This document shows, piece after piece, positions 9,102-18,149 of a stretch of DNA of 64,000 bases. Position 1 is the stretch's first letter, and the number at the start of each line of letters is the position of its first letter. The stretch covers positions 2,666,001-2,730,000 of the forward strand of contig OZ240210.1 of NCBI GenBank assembly GCA_965197495.1, written 5' to 3'. The notes beneath the pieces are model-generated. The model saw nothing but the letters and a program-made list of their open reading frames with translations, was not told the DNA's origin and did not search any database. The DNA comes from SMYC01 sp965197495 (lineage in GTDB: Bacteria > Acidobacteriota > Vicinamibacteria > Marinacidobacterales > SMYC01). The position numbers were made by a program, and so were the translations under genes.

Positions 9102-9779
9102 TTAAACGCGCCGGGCTGCAATCGCGTGAAGGCGCCGTCCCTCACGCCGGTACTTGCGCTCGAAGTTCGAGCCGACGATCTCCCGCTCCAAGGCGGAAGC
9201 GGGCATATCGAAGTCGACGATCGTCAAAGAAGAGCCCTTGACGACCTCCTGAATCTGCTCGAAATAGTCTGCGTGATCCGTGACGACCTGGAGCCGGGCG
9301 CCCGGCTTCAGTTTCCGAGCAAGAAGCTCGATGCGATCGGGCTGGACGAAGCGGCGTTTACGATGGCGGGTCTTGGGCCAAGGGTCCGGGAAATAGACAT
9401 GAGCGGCGTGCAAGCTCTCGTCTTCGAGATAATCGCGGATGAAAGTAACCGCGTGCGCGAGCACGACGCGCACGTTTTCGCAGGCGTTGCGCCGGCGCCG
9501 GTCCTCGGCGAAGCGCCAATAGAGGCGCGCATATTCGACGCCGAGGAAGTTGACTTCGGGCCTCCTCTTCGATTCAGATACGAGGAAGGTGCCTTTCCCC
9601 GAACCGACCTCGAGCTCGAGGGGAGCCTCGTTCCCGAAGAGTGTCGCGCTCGTGGCGGGCTTTTCGACGTCCTCGAGTTCGAGTCCCAAGACATCGGGAA
9701 GGATGGCGCGTCCTCGACTCGACTCGCCGCGCCCCGCCATGAGTCTAATTCTAGTCGACCCTCTCGACTTTGGGCCCAT
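9102..9779 (-). CDS. trmB: tRNA (guanine-N7-)-methyltransferase
   Basis: Class I SAM-dependent methyltransferase that makes m7G46 in the variable loop of tRNA. Visible: SAM-binding LELEVGSGKGTF, FLGVEYARLYW, and the family hallmark VYFPDPWPKTRHRKRRFV, followed by LKPGARLQVVTDHADYF. Length (225 residues, or 212 from the ATG at 9740) is normal. The start is uncertain between 9779 and 9740; neither has a clear ribosome site. Monocistronic, divergent from the desaturase. Intact. Confidence 0.92.
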   Translation of the reverse strand: MGPKSRGSTRIRLMAGRGESSRGRAILPDVLGLELEDVEKPATSATLFGNEAPLELEVGSGKGTFLVSESKRRPEVNFLGVEYARLYWRFAEDRRRRNACENVRVVLAHAVTFIRDYLEDESLHAAHVYFPDPWPKTRHRKRRFVQPDRIELLARKLKPGARLQVVTDHADYFEQIQEVVKGSSLTIVDFDMPASALEREIVGSNFERKYRREGRRLHAIAARRV

Positions 9780-9909
9780 GAGCTTTCCATGCTAGGCTAG
9801 TAGCCGTGTTCCTGTATCATTGGCCGGTCCCGGCGGTCGTGAGCCTGTTTTCCCACGGAGGAAGGCTCCTCGTTTAACCCCTAATTCCCCATCCTTAGAG
9901 GAGAGCTAA

Positions 9910-10821
9910 GTGAGTACGCAAGCATCCGACATACGCACCGTGCGTCCCGACGGCGGTATTTCCTGGATTTCCACCATTCCCTTTGCCGCGGTTCATGTCG
10001 TGGCCCTCGGCGTGTTTTGGGTGGGCGCGAGCTGGATAGCCGTGGCCGTGTGTCTCGCCCTTTACGCGGCGAGGATGTTCGCGATTACCGGTTTCTATCA
10101 CCGCTATCTTTCCCATCGAAGCTACAAGACCTCGCGCTGGTTTCAGTTTCTTTTCGCGATGGTCGGAAACGCTTCTGTTCAGAAAGGCCCTCTCTGGTGG
10201 GCGGCCCATCACCGGCGTCATCATCAGTACTCGGACCAGGAAGAAGACGTGCACTCGCCCATCCGCCGGGGCTTCTTCTACTCCCATGTCGGTTGGGTCT
10301 TCGCCCGCGCCAACTCAGCGACTCGCTTCCGGCTCGTGCCCGACCTCGCCAAGTTTCCGGAGCTTCGCATTCTCGATCGCATCGACGTGCTCGTTCCTAT
10401 CCTTCTGGGCACCGCTTGCTTCGGCTTAGGTGTGCTGCTCCAGACCTACGCGCCGGGTCTCGGCACTTCGGGCTCGCAAATGCTGATCTGGGGTTTCTTC
10501 GTCTCGACCGTGCTTCTCGGCCATTCGACGTTCACGATCAACTCGTTGTCGCATCTGTTCGGAAAACGCCGCTACGTGACGGGTGACGACAGCCGCAATA
10601 ATTGGTTTCTGGCCCTTTTGACCTTTGGCGAAGGCTGGCACAACAACCACCACCACTACCCCACCGCGACGCGCCAAGGCTTTTACTGGTGGGAGATCGA
10701 CATCACGTATTACGGTCTCTTCTTTCTGTCGAAGCTCGGATTGATCTGGGATTTGAAACGCGTTCCCGACCACATCCTCGACAAGGGGCGCGTGTCGACG
10801 GACGCAGCGGCGGCAGCCTAG
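9910..10821 (+). CDS. Membrane acyl-CoA/acyl-lipid desaturase (delta-9 type)
   Basis: Di-iron integral membrane desaturase introducing a cis double bond into fatty acyl chains. The three histidine boxes are present: HRYLSHRS, HHRRHH and GEGWHNNHHHYP. Four hydrophobic spans surround them, as in stearoyl-CoA-type enzymes; 303 residues is typical. The start is GTG 9910 preceded by gaggagag (9898-9905), a strong ribosome site. The TAG stop (10819-10821) is formed at the terminus of a palindromic MITE, so the last codons may differ from the ancestral gene. Electron donor (ferredoxin or cytochrome) is not encoded nearby. Confidence 0.92.
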   Translation: MSTQASDIRTVRPDGGISWISTIPFAAVHVVALGVFWVGASWIAVAVCLALYAARMFAITGFYHRYLSHRSYKTSRWFQFLFAMVGNASVQKGPLWWAAHHRRHHQYSDQEEDVHSPIRRGFFYSHVGWVFARANSATRFRLVPDLAKFPELRILDRIDVLVPILLGTACFGLGVLLQTYAPGLGTSGSQMLIWGFFVSTVLLGHSTFTINSLSHLFGKRRYVTGDDSRNNWFLALLTFGEGWHNNHHHYPTATRQGFYWWEIDITYYGLFFLSKLGLIWDLKRVPDHILDKGRVSTDAAAAA

Positions 10822-10981
10822 TGTCCTGTATCAGTAGTTCGTTGCCTAAAGCTCGAGGCCATTTTGTGTGCTGGCGAGGCGTGGCGACGACGTCATATCT
10901 AGATATTTCGAGGAGCCGCAACGAAGCCAGCGCGCAAAAGGGCCCGAGATTTAGGTGACGAATTACTGATACAGGGCACTA
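10819..10981. mobile_element. Palindromic MITE with TA flanks, IS630/Tc1-like
   Basis: An element of about 160 bp between TA dinucleotides (10819-10820 and 10980-10981). Its ends are near-identical inverted repeats: left ctagtgtcctgtatcag from 10818, right ending ctgatacagggcactag at 10982, about 33 bp per arm. The interior also folds back around a central atatctagatat, so the whole element can form one long imperfect hairpin. TA target duplication and non-coding palindromic structure suggest a Tc1/IS630-mobilised MITE. It sits exactly between two convergent genes and supplies the TAG stop of both. Confidence 0.75.
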
Positions 10982-11851
10982 GCTTTCGCGGAAGGCTTTC
11001 ACGATCTCCTCCGGCGCGGGCGTCTTGAGATGGACGTCCCGTTGTGGGAAGGGGATCTCGATGTCGTGCTCGCGGAAAGCCTTGTCGATCGCGTAGTTCA
11101 GTTGGCTTCGTAGCCGGTGATAGTTCGGCGGCTCGTCGGACCAGACGAGGAGCTCGAAGTTCAGCGACGAATCGCCGAACTCGAGAAAACGCACTTCGGC
11201 GTCCGGAAGGTTCAACGCACCTTTGGCCTCACGCGCCACGTCGAGCAGGGTTTGGGTCACGAGTTCGACATCCGAGCCATAAGCCACTCCCACGGGAACG
11301 TGGACGCGGATGCGCGGATCGCCATGCGACCAGTTCACGACGGTTTGGTTCACGAATTGCGAGTTGGGCACGATGATGGAGATGTTGTCATTGGTCAGAA
11401 TGGTGGTGGCGCGAAAGTTGATGTTCTCTACTTGTCCTTCGATATTCTCCACCGTGACGCGATCGCGGTAGCGTACCGGCTGTTCGAACAGCAGCACGAT
11501 ACCCGAGACCAAGTTGTTGACGACGTTTTGCAGGCCGAAACCGATACCGATGCCGAGTGCCCCCGCGACGACGGTGAGAGCGGTCAAGTCGACGTTGAGT
11601 AGCTCGAGTGCTATCGCAATGCCGACGACCCAAACGAGATATTGGGTGAAGCGGACGATGACGTAGCGTGGCGCGTCGTCGAGCTCTTTGAGAAGGTAGC
11701 GGTGCAAGACCTTCCTGACGGAACGGGCGAGGAAGTGCGTGGTGACGAGCGCGATGCAGAACATCACGACGTGCAGCACCGTGATGGGGTTGCCGCCTAG
11801 CTGAAACAACGTGAAGTCGAGAATCTGCGACGCGCGCTCGAGCCAAGTCAT
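10979..11851 (-). CDS. Small-conductance mechanosensitive channel (MscS family)
   Basis: Inner-membrane channel that releases solutes on hypo-osmotic shock. After N-terminal hydrophobic helices comes the pore helix rich in Gly/Ala (VVAGALGIGIGFGLQNVV), then the MscS beta domain signature FEQPVRYRDRVTVENIEG, TTILTNDNISIIVPNS, and a C-terminal alpha/beta domain. About 290 residues, normal for MscS. The chosen ATG (11849-11851) overlaps the stop of the upstream hydrolase gene as ATGA, indicating translational coupling. The TAG stop is contributed by the adjacent MITE. The gene is last in a three-gene minus-strand operon (13329 to 10979). Confidence 0.9.
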   Translation of the reverse strand: MTWLERASQILDFTLFQLGGNPITVLHVVMFCIALVTTHFLARSVRKVLHRYLLKELDDAPRYVIVRFTQYLVWVVGIAIALELLNVDLTALTVVAGALGIGIGFGLQNVVNNLVSGIVLLFEQPVRYRDRVTVENIEGQVENINFRATTILTNDNISIIVPNSQFVNQTVVNWSHGDPRIRVHVPVGVAYGSDVELVTQTLLDVAREAKGALNLPDAEVRFLEFGDSSLNFELLVWSDEPPNYHRLRSQLNYAIDKAFREHDIEIPFPQRDVHLKTPAPEEIVKAFRES

Positions 11852-12687
11852 TCGAGGATCTCCCAGATGGCTTTCTTTACTTGCTGCCACGCCGCCGTCG
11901 AGGGTGCGATGAGCTCGAAATGTCCCGCGTCCGGGATGACGGTCAGCGCCGCCTCATCGCCGGCTTCGCGTGCGGCTGCGCTATAGTCGCGCCCGAAAGC
12001 TTCGGGCACTACGGGATCGCGGGCGCCGTTGATGAGATGTTGCGGCACGCCGAGCGGCAAGAGCTCGATGGGTGAGGCGACGGCGTAGCGCTCGGGAACC
12101 TCCTCCGGAGTGCCTCCGAGAAGCTCGGCCGCCATGTTGTCGCAGACGCCTTCGTGGATCGCCCGACGAAGATTGTCGACCCCTGCCAGCGAGACGACGC
12201 CTTTGGGTGCGAGCGGTTCCGCGGCTCGAAGCGTCGCGTCCGTGAGCTTTGGGCGCGCTCCCGCCCAAAGCGCCAGATGCCCGCCGGCGGAGTGGCCGGC
12301 CACGACGACGCGGCCGAGATCGAGCGCGTGCTCCTCGCGAAGCCGGCGAAGATGGTCGACTGCCGTGCCTACGTCCAGGAACGTTCCCGGCCAACCACCG
12401 CCGGGATCGCCGACCCGGCGATACTCGATGGTCCAAGTCGCGAGGCCGTCCCGGGTGAGCGCGTCGCTGAAGCTTCCGATGTGGTCGATGGTGTATTGCG
12501 AGCGCCAGCAGCCGCCGTGAATGACGACGACGACGGCGACGGGGTGAGATCCCTCGGTTTTGGGAAGCCTCAGATCCCCGAACTGCAGCGGGTCGCTGCC
12601 ATAGGGGATCCGCGCATCGGGAGCCGGATTGGGTAGCTTCAATACTTCGTCGACGCTGATGAGTGGAGTTTGCAAGGACCTAAGCAT
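11848..12687 (-). CDS. Alpha/beta hydrolase, carboxylesterase-like
   Basis: A 279-residue serine hydrolase: oxyanion motif VIHGGCWRS, nucleophile elbow VVAGHSAGGHLALW, Asp in NGARDPVVP and the catalytic His in DAGHFELI near the C terminus. The pattern resembles kynurenine formamidase/BD-FAE-like esterases, but the substrate cannot be told from sequence. No signal peptide is obvious. It is preceded by a second hydrolase ending three bases upstream and overlaps the mscS start by four bases, so the three genes form one operon. Confidence 0.8.
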   Translation of the reverse strand: MLRSLQTPLISVDEVLKLPNPAPDARIPYGSDPLQFGDLRLPKTEGSHPVAVVVVIHGGCWRSQYTIDHIGSFSDALTRDGLATWTIEYRRVGDPGGGWPGTFLDVGTAVDHLRRLREEHALDLGRVVVAGHSAGGHLALWAGARPKLTDATLRAAEPLAPKGVVSLAGVDNLRRAIHEGVCDNMAAELLGGTPEEVPERYAVASPIELLPLGVPQHLINGARDPVVPEAFGRDYSAAAREAGDEAALTVIPDAGHFELIAPSTAAWQQVKKAIWEILE

Positions 12688-12690
12688 GGC

Positions 12691-13329
12691 TCAGCCTGCG
12701 AGCGCGCGCAACGTGTCATCGTCCAAACGGTGGCCGCCTTCGAAGCTCAGCTCGTCGAAAACGATTCCGAGCGCGCGCAGGCGCGTGCGCTCATCCGCCC
12801 AGACTTTCTCTGTGAAAAACTCGTCCCTCAACCCTCCGACGAACGTCAGGCGCATTTCGCGAAGCGCGGCTTCGTCTCCCAGCTCCGGCGGTAGGGGAGA
12901 GCCCCAAAGCACGAGGTGGTCGATCTTCGCCCGGCCGCGCACCGCCCATCGCGCGGCGGTGGCGGCCCCTTGAGAATAGCCGAGCAGCCGAAGCTCGAGC
13001 CGCTCACGCTCGACGATCTCGAATAGCTGGTCGTGCAGCAGATCCAGATAGCGGACGTAGTCCTCCATCTCGACGTCCCGATCTTCGCGCGTCATCCACG
13101 AGGCCCCGATTCTATTGTGATCTTCGTGATAGAAGCGGGACAGGGCCTCGGGCGCCACGAGCAAGCGTTGTGGGTGCTCGAGGGCGCGGGCGAAGCCGAG
13201 AAACTCCGAAGCGAGCTGGCCGTAGCCGTGGCACAGGATCCAGACGTCGTCGAGCGGCCCGTCGATCGAGCCGGCCGTGACGTAGCGCGCCGCGCGGGGC
13301 ACGACGAGCCGGTGAGTTTGGTTGGCCAT
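12691..13329 (-). CDS. Alpha/beta hydrolase, phospholipase/carboxylesterase-like
   Basis: A 212-residue protein of the acyl-protein thioesterase/YpfH-like group: ILCHGYGQLASEF near the start, VAPEALSRFYHE, nucleophile motif LLGYSQGAATAARW, and a C-terminal GGHRLDDDTL with the catalytic His. Small and probably cytosolic. First gene of the operon with the next hydrolase and mscS. Substrate not predictable. Confidence 0.75.
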   Translation of the reverse strand: MANQTHRLVVPRAARYVTAGSIDGPLDDVWILCHGYGQLASEFLGFARALEHPQRLLVAPEALSRFYHEDHNRIGASWMTREDRDVEMEDYVRYLDLLHDQLFEIVERERLELRLLGYSQGAATAARWAVRGRAKIDHLVLWGSPLPPELGDEAALREMRLTFVGGLRDEFFTEKVWADERTRLRALGIVFDELSFEGGHRLDDDTLRALAG

Positions 13330-13457
13330 AGACGGAGCCTATTCTAGACCACCCTATCGGCGGGGAGAACGACCAAACTCTATTTTCCTCGTGTGGAATT
13401 TCTGCGCTTTCACCGTCTAACAGAATCGGGTGTAAGGGCGTTTCACAGGAGATAGCC

Positions 13458-14234
13458 ATGAGCTCTCGCCATACCGCCCCCGTTCCCCCGCCGACCATTC
13501 GACAGGCGCTTTCGGAGTACCTTGAGACGCGTGCCGCGACGCTCGAGCAGCGCGAGGTCTCCGCCTACCGGCGGATCCTCTTTTTCCTCGAGCTTTGCAT
13601 CAACAATTACGGTCACCGGAACTTGCCTGAAGACGAGCGTGCTCTGTGCGAGCGGCACTATCGCGCGCCCGGCTGCGAGCGGCATTTTTTCGAAGTCTTC
13701 GGGCCGGAAAAGCTTCTCCCTGAGCTCGACTTCTTCGCTGAACTCTACGTCCGACGGGACGTCTTCACTTCGGAGCGCATCGAGGAGAAGGCTTCCTACG
13801 TCGTGGACGACCTGCGCTGCTGGCTCGTCGAGCGAGGCTATGTGAGCCGCAGCGAGGTGGAGGCTTCGAAGGCATTGACTCGCGAGCGCAACAAGCTCGG
13901 GCGCCGGGCCCGGGCCGCAGCGCGTCTTCTCGCTCAGAGCGCTGTCCGAGTGGACCCGTTGTTTTTCACCGATCGGGACTATATCGACACGGACGATCAC
14001 CCCATCACGCGAATCGGGCCTGGCCGGTTTTGGCTTCGCGTTTACCGAAACGCCGAGCCGGAGGATATCGGCCCACTTCTCGCGCCGGAGGCGGCGACGA
14101 AGTCGCTTCGTGTGGGGTGGAACCTCAGCTGTGCGCTCGCGCGCGTGCAGGGACGCTGGCGTATCGTCGGCGTCGACGAGGTCTATCCGAACCTGGCGAC
14201 AACCGTACTGGCGCGCGACGGGGCCGATGGCTAG
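13458..14234 (+). CDS. Conserved protein of unknown function
   Basis: A 258-residue soluble protein that I do not recognise. The first 130 residues are helical and charged (TIRQALSEYLETRAATLEQREV, then YRRILFFLELCINNYG). The C-terminal third has a beta-rich part (GPGRFWLRVYRN, WRIVGVDEVYPN). The N terminus looks superficially like the SAM-like arm of a tyrosine recombinase, but no catalytic domain follows. The ATG is preceded by caggagatagcc, a good ribosome site. Monocistronic. No sign of transfer. Confidence 0.6.
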   Translation: MSSRHTAPVPPPTIRQALSEYLETRAATLEQREVSAYRRILFFLELCINNYGHRNLPEDERALCERHYRAPGCERHFFEVFGPEKLLPELDFFAELYVRRDVFTSERIEEKASYVVDDLRCWLVERGYVSRSEVEASKALTRERNKLGRRARAAARLLAQSAVRVDPLFFTDRDYIDTDDHPITRIGPGRFWLRVYRNAEPEDIGPLLAPEAATKSLRVGWNLSCALARVQGRWRIVGVDEVYPNLATTVLARDGADG

Positions 14235-14294
14235 AGTCTAAAGGCTAGAATCTAAAGGCTAGAATAAAGGGCCCGTTTTCGAAGGAGGCGACAG

Positions 14295-14792
14295 ATGAGT
14301 ATCGCAGAAGCGATGATCGGCGAGTTTACCCATGAATCCGTGGGGACGAGGAAGATGTTGGAGCGCATTCCGGAAGACAAGCTCTCATGGAAGCCTCACG
14401 AGAAGTCCATGACTATGGGGCGGCTTGCGGGACACCTCGCCGAGATCCCGGAATGGGCAGCGACGGTCGTGAACGACGAGGTCTTCGACATGGCCGCCGC
14501 CGATTACGAGCCGAAGGAGTTCTCGAGCAAGAAGGACATCCTCGACTATTTCGACAAGAACGTCGAGGCGTTCAAAGAGGTTCTCAGCGGACAATCCGGC
14601 GAGCATCTCTTCAAGAATTGGAAGCTCAAACAAGGTGACCACGTGGCTGTCGACATGGCTCGTGTCGCCTGTTTGCGCAACTTCATCTTGAGCCACACCA
14701 TCCACCACCGCGGGCAGCTATGCGTCTATCTGCGCGAGAACGACGTCCCGCTTCCCGCTCTCTACGGTCCGAGCGCGGACGAAGACATGTAG
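14295..14792 (+). CDS. DinB-family protein
   Basis: A 165-residue four-helix-bundle protein with the metal-binding pattern of DinB/YfiT proteins: His in GRLAGHLAEIPEW and the C-terminal LSHTIHHRGQLCVYLR. This subtype is common in Acidobacteriota and usually annotated damage-inducible protein DinB, although few members have a tested role. The ribosome site gaaggagg (14280-14287) is strong. Upstream lies a short tandem repeat (tctaaaggctagaa, twice, 14238-14267). Its stop directly abuts the stop of the convergent hydrolase gene. Confidence 0.85.
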   Translation: MSIAEAMIGEFTHESVGTRKMLERIPEDKLSWKPHEKSMTMGRLAGHLAEIPEWAATVVNDEVFDMAAADYEPKEFSSKKDILDYFDKNVEAFKEVLSGQSGEHLFKNWKLKQGDHVAVDMARVACLRNFILSHTIHHRGQLCVYLRENDVPLPALYGPSADEDM

Positions 14793-15867
14793 TCACCGCC
14801 GCCGCGACAAGATCAAACCGTCGAAGCCGTGTCGCGTCGGAGTCACGTCCAAGAAGTCCGCGGCGTCTCTGTCGTCTTTCATGGTGTCGCTCAAAAAGCT
14901 CTCCACGTAGCGGCACACCAGCGCGTAGCGTCTGAGAACATCTGGTGAGCTCGCGTTTGGGAGCACGGCGTGGGGCACGACCCCGGTGAGCGACACGAGC
15001 TCCGCGTGGGCCGCGTCTTCGACCGTGAGGAACATCGAAGGTCCGCGAAGCATCGTGTCGTAATAGTCGAAACGCTTCGCCGCGCGGTGCGTCTGATCGC
15101 GAGAATCCGTCACGTGGAAAAAAGGCGCCGTCGCGCGCGCCGGCTCGAAGTAGAGAGAAGTTGGCAGAAGCTCCGATCCGTAGGCGTAGCCCGTCGCGCC
15201 GTCGAGGCTCACGACCGCGCCGACATCGGCGTTTTTCATCTGCAAGAGCGCTTGCGCGACGCCACCGAACCCCCAGGCGACGAGGCCGAGGCGCTCGATC
15301 GGTTTCCGGGTAGTCGTGCATCCAATGGATCACGAACTCCATGTCCCGCAGCTGGGTCTCGACGGCCAAAGCGTCGAAATCAGGGCGCACATCCTCACGC
15401 GCCGGGATGGAGGGGATCGCGACCACGACAAATCCGTGGCTCGCGAGATATTCGGCGAGCACAGTGTTGAGATAGGCGGGTGCTGTGAGCCCGGTGCCAA
15501 ACACAAGGAGAGGGAAAGGACCGGGCATATGAGATGCGTTCTCGAAAGCACCCGTCGGTGTCGAGATGATGCGCTCTAGGTCTGTCTCGGAGAGGCTGTG
15601 GCCACTCGCTCCAAGACGCAGCACGAGCGCTTCGCGCTCGCTGCCCTCCACGTAGCGGCGGTAGGGAAGAGGCTCGGCATCCTCGCGCGCGCGCGCCGGA
15701 TACCAAATCGAAAGCTCGATAGGGCGCGCTCTATCCTCGCCCTGCACTCGGAACGGCCGGGCGTAGTCACGGAGCGCTGCGTGCTCGTAGCCGACATCGA
15801 AATCTCCCGGCTCGAGCCCCGCCCAAAACGGAGACAGCGCCACAAACAGCACGGCCCATGTTGCCAA
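14793..15867 (-). pseudogene. Secreted alpha/beta hydrolase (dienelactone/PAF-AH-like), frameshifted, nucleophile altered
   Basis: Signal peptide MATWAVLFVALSPFWAG, then ELSIWYPARARED, PLLVFGTGLTAPAYL and YLASHGFVVVAIPSI, as in PAF-acetylhydrolase/dienelactone-type proteins. At about 15305 the frame shifts; the other frame continues KPIERLGLVAWGFGGVAQAL and runs to 14793, ending with AHAEL (catalytic His candidate). In that continuation the nucleophile elbow, normally GHSxGG, reads AWGFGG: the serine is absent. So even with the frame restored, activity as a hydrolase is doubtful. About 360 residues if rejoined. Confidence 0.7.
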
Positions 15868-15940
15868 TGAGAGAATCTCCCTTCCGTCGTCATCTTAGGG
15901 TGGAGGAAGGCGCGGACGCAAAAGGCCGACGGGATCGATT

Positions 15941-16359
15941 ATGATCGCGCGATCGATGGAACGGACCATGTCCCTGAACGCAGGCGCCCGGTGGAAGCGG
16001 TCAAGGGGCTCGACCTGCAGGTCGAGGAACGTGAGTGTTTCGGTCTTCTAGGACCGAACGGCGGGGAAGACCACGACCATCGAGATCCTCGAGGGTCTGC
16101 TTCCAACGAGCTCGGGTGAGGTCAAAGTGCTCGGCATGCGTTGGGCCGAGGCCTTCGCCGGGCTTCCCGGCGTCCAAGGGCGGCTCGGGAAGGAGAGACG
16201 ATTCGGCTCACGGTGGCGGAGCCCCACGTCTCGCTGCCCGCCCTCCTGAAAGACCTTCAGGACCGGCAAGCGGAGCTCACCAGCCTCTCCACCCGGCACG
16301 CGAGCCTCGAGGACGTCTTCGTCTCGCTCACCTGTCGCCGCTTGCGGGATGAAACATGA
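15941..16359 (+). pseudogene. ABC exporter ATPase, deleted and frameshifted
   Basis: Fragments of an ABC-2 type exporter ATPase: AVKGLDLQVEERECFGLLGPNG, then the frame breaks inside Walker A (two bases lost near 16060) and continues as GKTTTIEILEGLLPTSSGEV. The middle of the gene (signature, Walker B) is missing. The last part, LLKDLQDRQAELTSLSTRH followed by ASLEDVFVSLT, is the C-terminal DUF4162-type region. It overlaps the permease start as ATGA, the normal operon arrangement. Confidence 0.75.
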
Positions 16360-16577
16360 GCGGTTCGAGCCCCCTCGCCCAGCTCGTTCTCAGTCGCCTG
16401 TGTGAGTTCTACCGGGAGCCCGAGGTCATCTTCTGGGTCTACGGTTTCCCGCTGCTTCTCGCCATGGGACTCGGTATCGCCTTTCGGGAGCGTCCGGCCG
16501 AGCAGCTGACGGTGGACGTCCAGAGCGCGCTTCTGCCGCGGAGCTTCTCGCGAGTCTCAACGCTCACGGACAGATAG
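16356..16577 (+). pseudogene. ABC-2 type permease, truncated
   Basis: The first 55-60 residues match an ABC-2 permease N terminus: LAQLVLSRLCEFYREPEVIF, then the first hydrophobic helix WVYGFPLLLAMGLGIAF, then RERPAEQLTVDVQ. The sequence then becomes unrelated and stops at 16577; five membrane helices are missing. Together with the ATPase fragment it marks a lost drug or polysaccharide exporter. Confidence 0.7.
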
Positions 16578-17040
16578 GCATTTCTATCCCGAGGAACAAT
16601 CCGCGGGAGGGCTAGATTGAAGCAAATTCCTCGCACGCGAGGCGGTTGGAACTTAAATCAAACGCGTTGCGAGAGAAAAAGGCATCGCGCCCGGGACGGC
16701 ATCGCGGCGTCGATGGTCGTTCGCCGGGCGTAGATTTTGTAGATTAAGCTCGGCCCATCGTTTTCGTAAGCGCGCGGGGAGGGGAAGGTTCATCCTCTCC
16801 CTGTTTTTGCGCAGAGTCGCCACAATGCGGTGTCGACGAACGAACGCGGTTGGCATAGGCACCATAGAAATGATTGAACTAGCCTGAAGTTCTGCCCAGT
16901 AAGCCTTCCCACGCTTCGGTAAAGTACCTTTAGTCGCATGGAGTTACAGCGCTAGAGGTGTGATTTTTGCCTGCAATTGGTAGCCATGTTGTATTGTATT
17001 TGTTGTTGTTATATATGCCTATATAGTGTATATAGTAGCC
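16578..17040. other. Gene-free stretch upstream of the IS1634 transposase
   Basis: No supported gene. The last 80 bases are strikingly AT-rich (16985-17040, with tatatatgcctatatag) compared with the high-GC surroundings and abut the IS1634 start codon, so they probably belong to the IS left end and hold its promoter. The true left terminus of the IS could not be identified. Confidence 0.5.
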
Positions 17041-18057
17041 ATGCACATCGATATCGTGCCCAACCGCAACTCCAAACCCGCCGTTTTGCTCCGTGAGTCC
17101 TATCGGGATGCCAAGAGCAAGAAACCGCGCAAGCGCACACTTGCCAACCTGTCCAAACTGCCGAGCGAGCAGGTCGATGCCATCCGACGCATACTCAAGG
17201 GGCAAAAGCTCGTTTCGCTCGAAGACGCCTTCGAAATCGTCGAGAACGGCTCCCGGCACCATGGCCACGTCGACGCGGTGCTCAGTGCCATGAGACAGCT
17301 CGGTTTCGAAAAACTCGTTGGCTCTCGACACTCACCAGAGCGGGATTTGGTCGTGGCCATGGTAGTCGCCCGGATCCTCGAACCGCAGTCGAAGCTGGCG
17401 ACTAGCCTGTGGTGGCACACAACCACACCGCCCGAAATCCTGGGGGTGAGCGATGCCGACGAAGACGATCTCTATGCCGCCATGGACTGGGTTCTCAAAC
17501 GCCAGGAGGTCATCGAAAAGAAACTCGCGGCGCGCCATCTCCAAAACGACGGCCTCGCGCTCTATGACCTAACCTCAAGCTACTTCGAGGGGGTGAGTTG
17601 TCCGCTGGCCAGGCACCCGGATTTCCCCAACGAGAGGCTGGTCGCTTGCCGCAATCCGGAGCTGGCCGAGAGGCGGCGTCACAAGAGTCGTGCTCTGCTC
17701 GAAGCAACCTGCAAGGAGCTGGAGAAGGTTTGTCGGATGGTCGAGCGGCGCCGTTTGCACGGCAAGGAGGACATCCGTGCTACGGTGAAAAAGCTCCTCA
17801 ACAAGTACAAGGTCGGCAAGTACTATAGGCTCGACATCCGTGACGACGGTTTCGACTTCGAGCTAGACGAGACAACGATGGATGCCGACGCCTCGCGCCT
17901 CGCCAACGGCAACTCTGAGCTCGCCAACAAACGGCTCCAGCGGTGGAAGCGACACATGGGGACGATCGTTAAGCAGTTGGAACGGATTCGCCAACGGATC
18001 GGGCGAGGTCAGCTGCATGGTAAAGATAAAATCGGTGTGCGGGTAGGCAAAGTTCTC
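17041..18057 (+). pseudogene. IS1634-family transposase, 5' part
   Basis: Starts HIDIVPNRNSKPAVLLRESY, typical of IS1634 (IS4 superfamily) transposases, then SPERDLVVAMVVARILEPQSK and ALYDLTSSYFEG (first catalytic Asp region). Directly after CPLAR the protein jumps to HPDFPNERLVACRNPEL, so about 110 residues with the second Asp are missing. It contains two tandem paralogous copies of a 75-residue module (NPELAERRRH and so on, then NSELANKRLQ and so on). It is cut after VGKVL by an ISL3 end at 18058. The C-terminal part of a sister copy is at 52031-52924. Confidence 0.85.
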
Positions 18058-18149
18058 GGTTCTCCTGTCGTTTCGGGGGATCTGATTTGTGTTGGAGGGC
18101 ATGGCCTATGGACGCTGCCGCGATTGTGGAAAACGCCGGAAACTCCGGG
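18058..18149 (+). mobile_element. Solo ISL3 terminal fragment
   Basis: 92 bp beginning ggttctcctgtcgtttcggg, matching the outer end of the ISL3 elements at 27527, 30199, 32141 (inverted) and 43583 (inverted). It includes one TTTTCCACA-type box (18125-18133, inverted). It lies between the broken IS1634 transposase and the next pseudogene, with no other ISL3 sequence. Confidence 0.8.
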
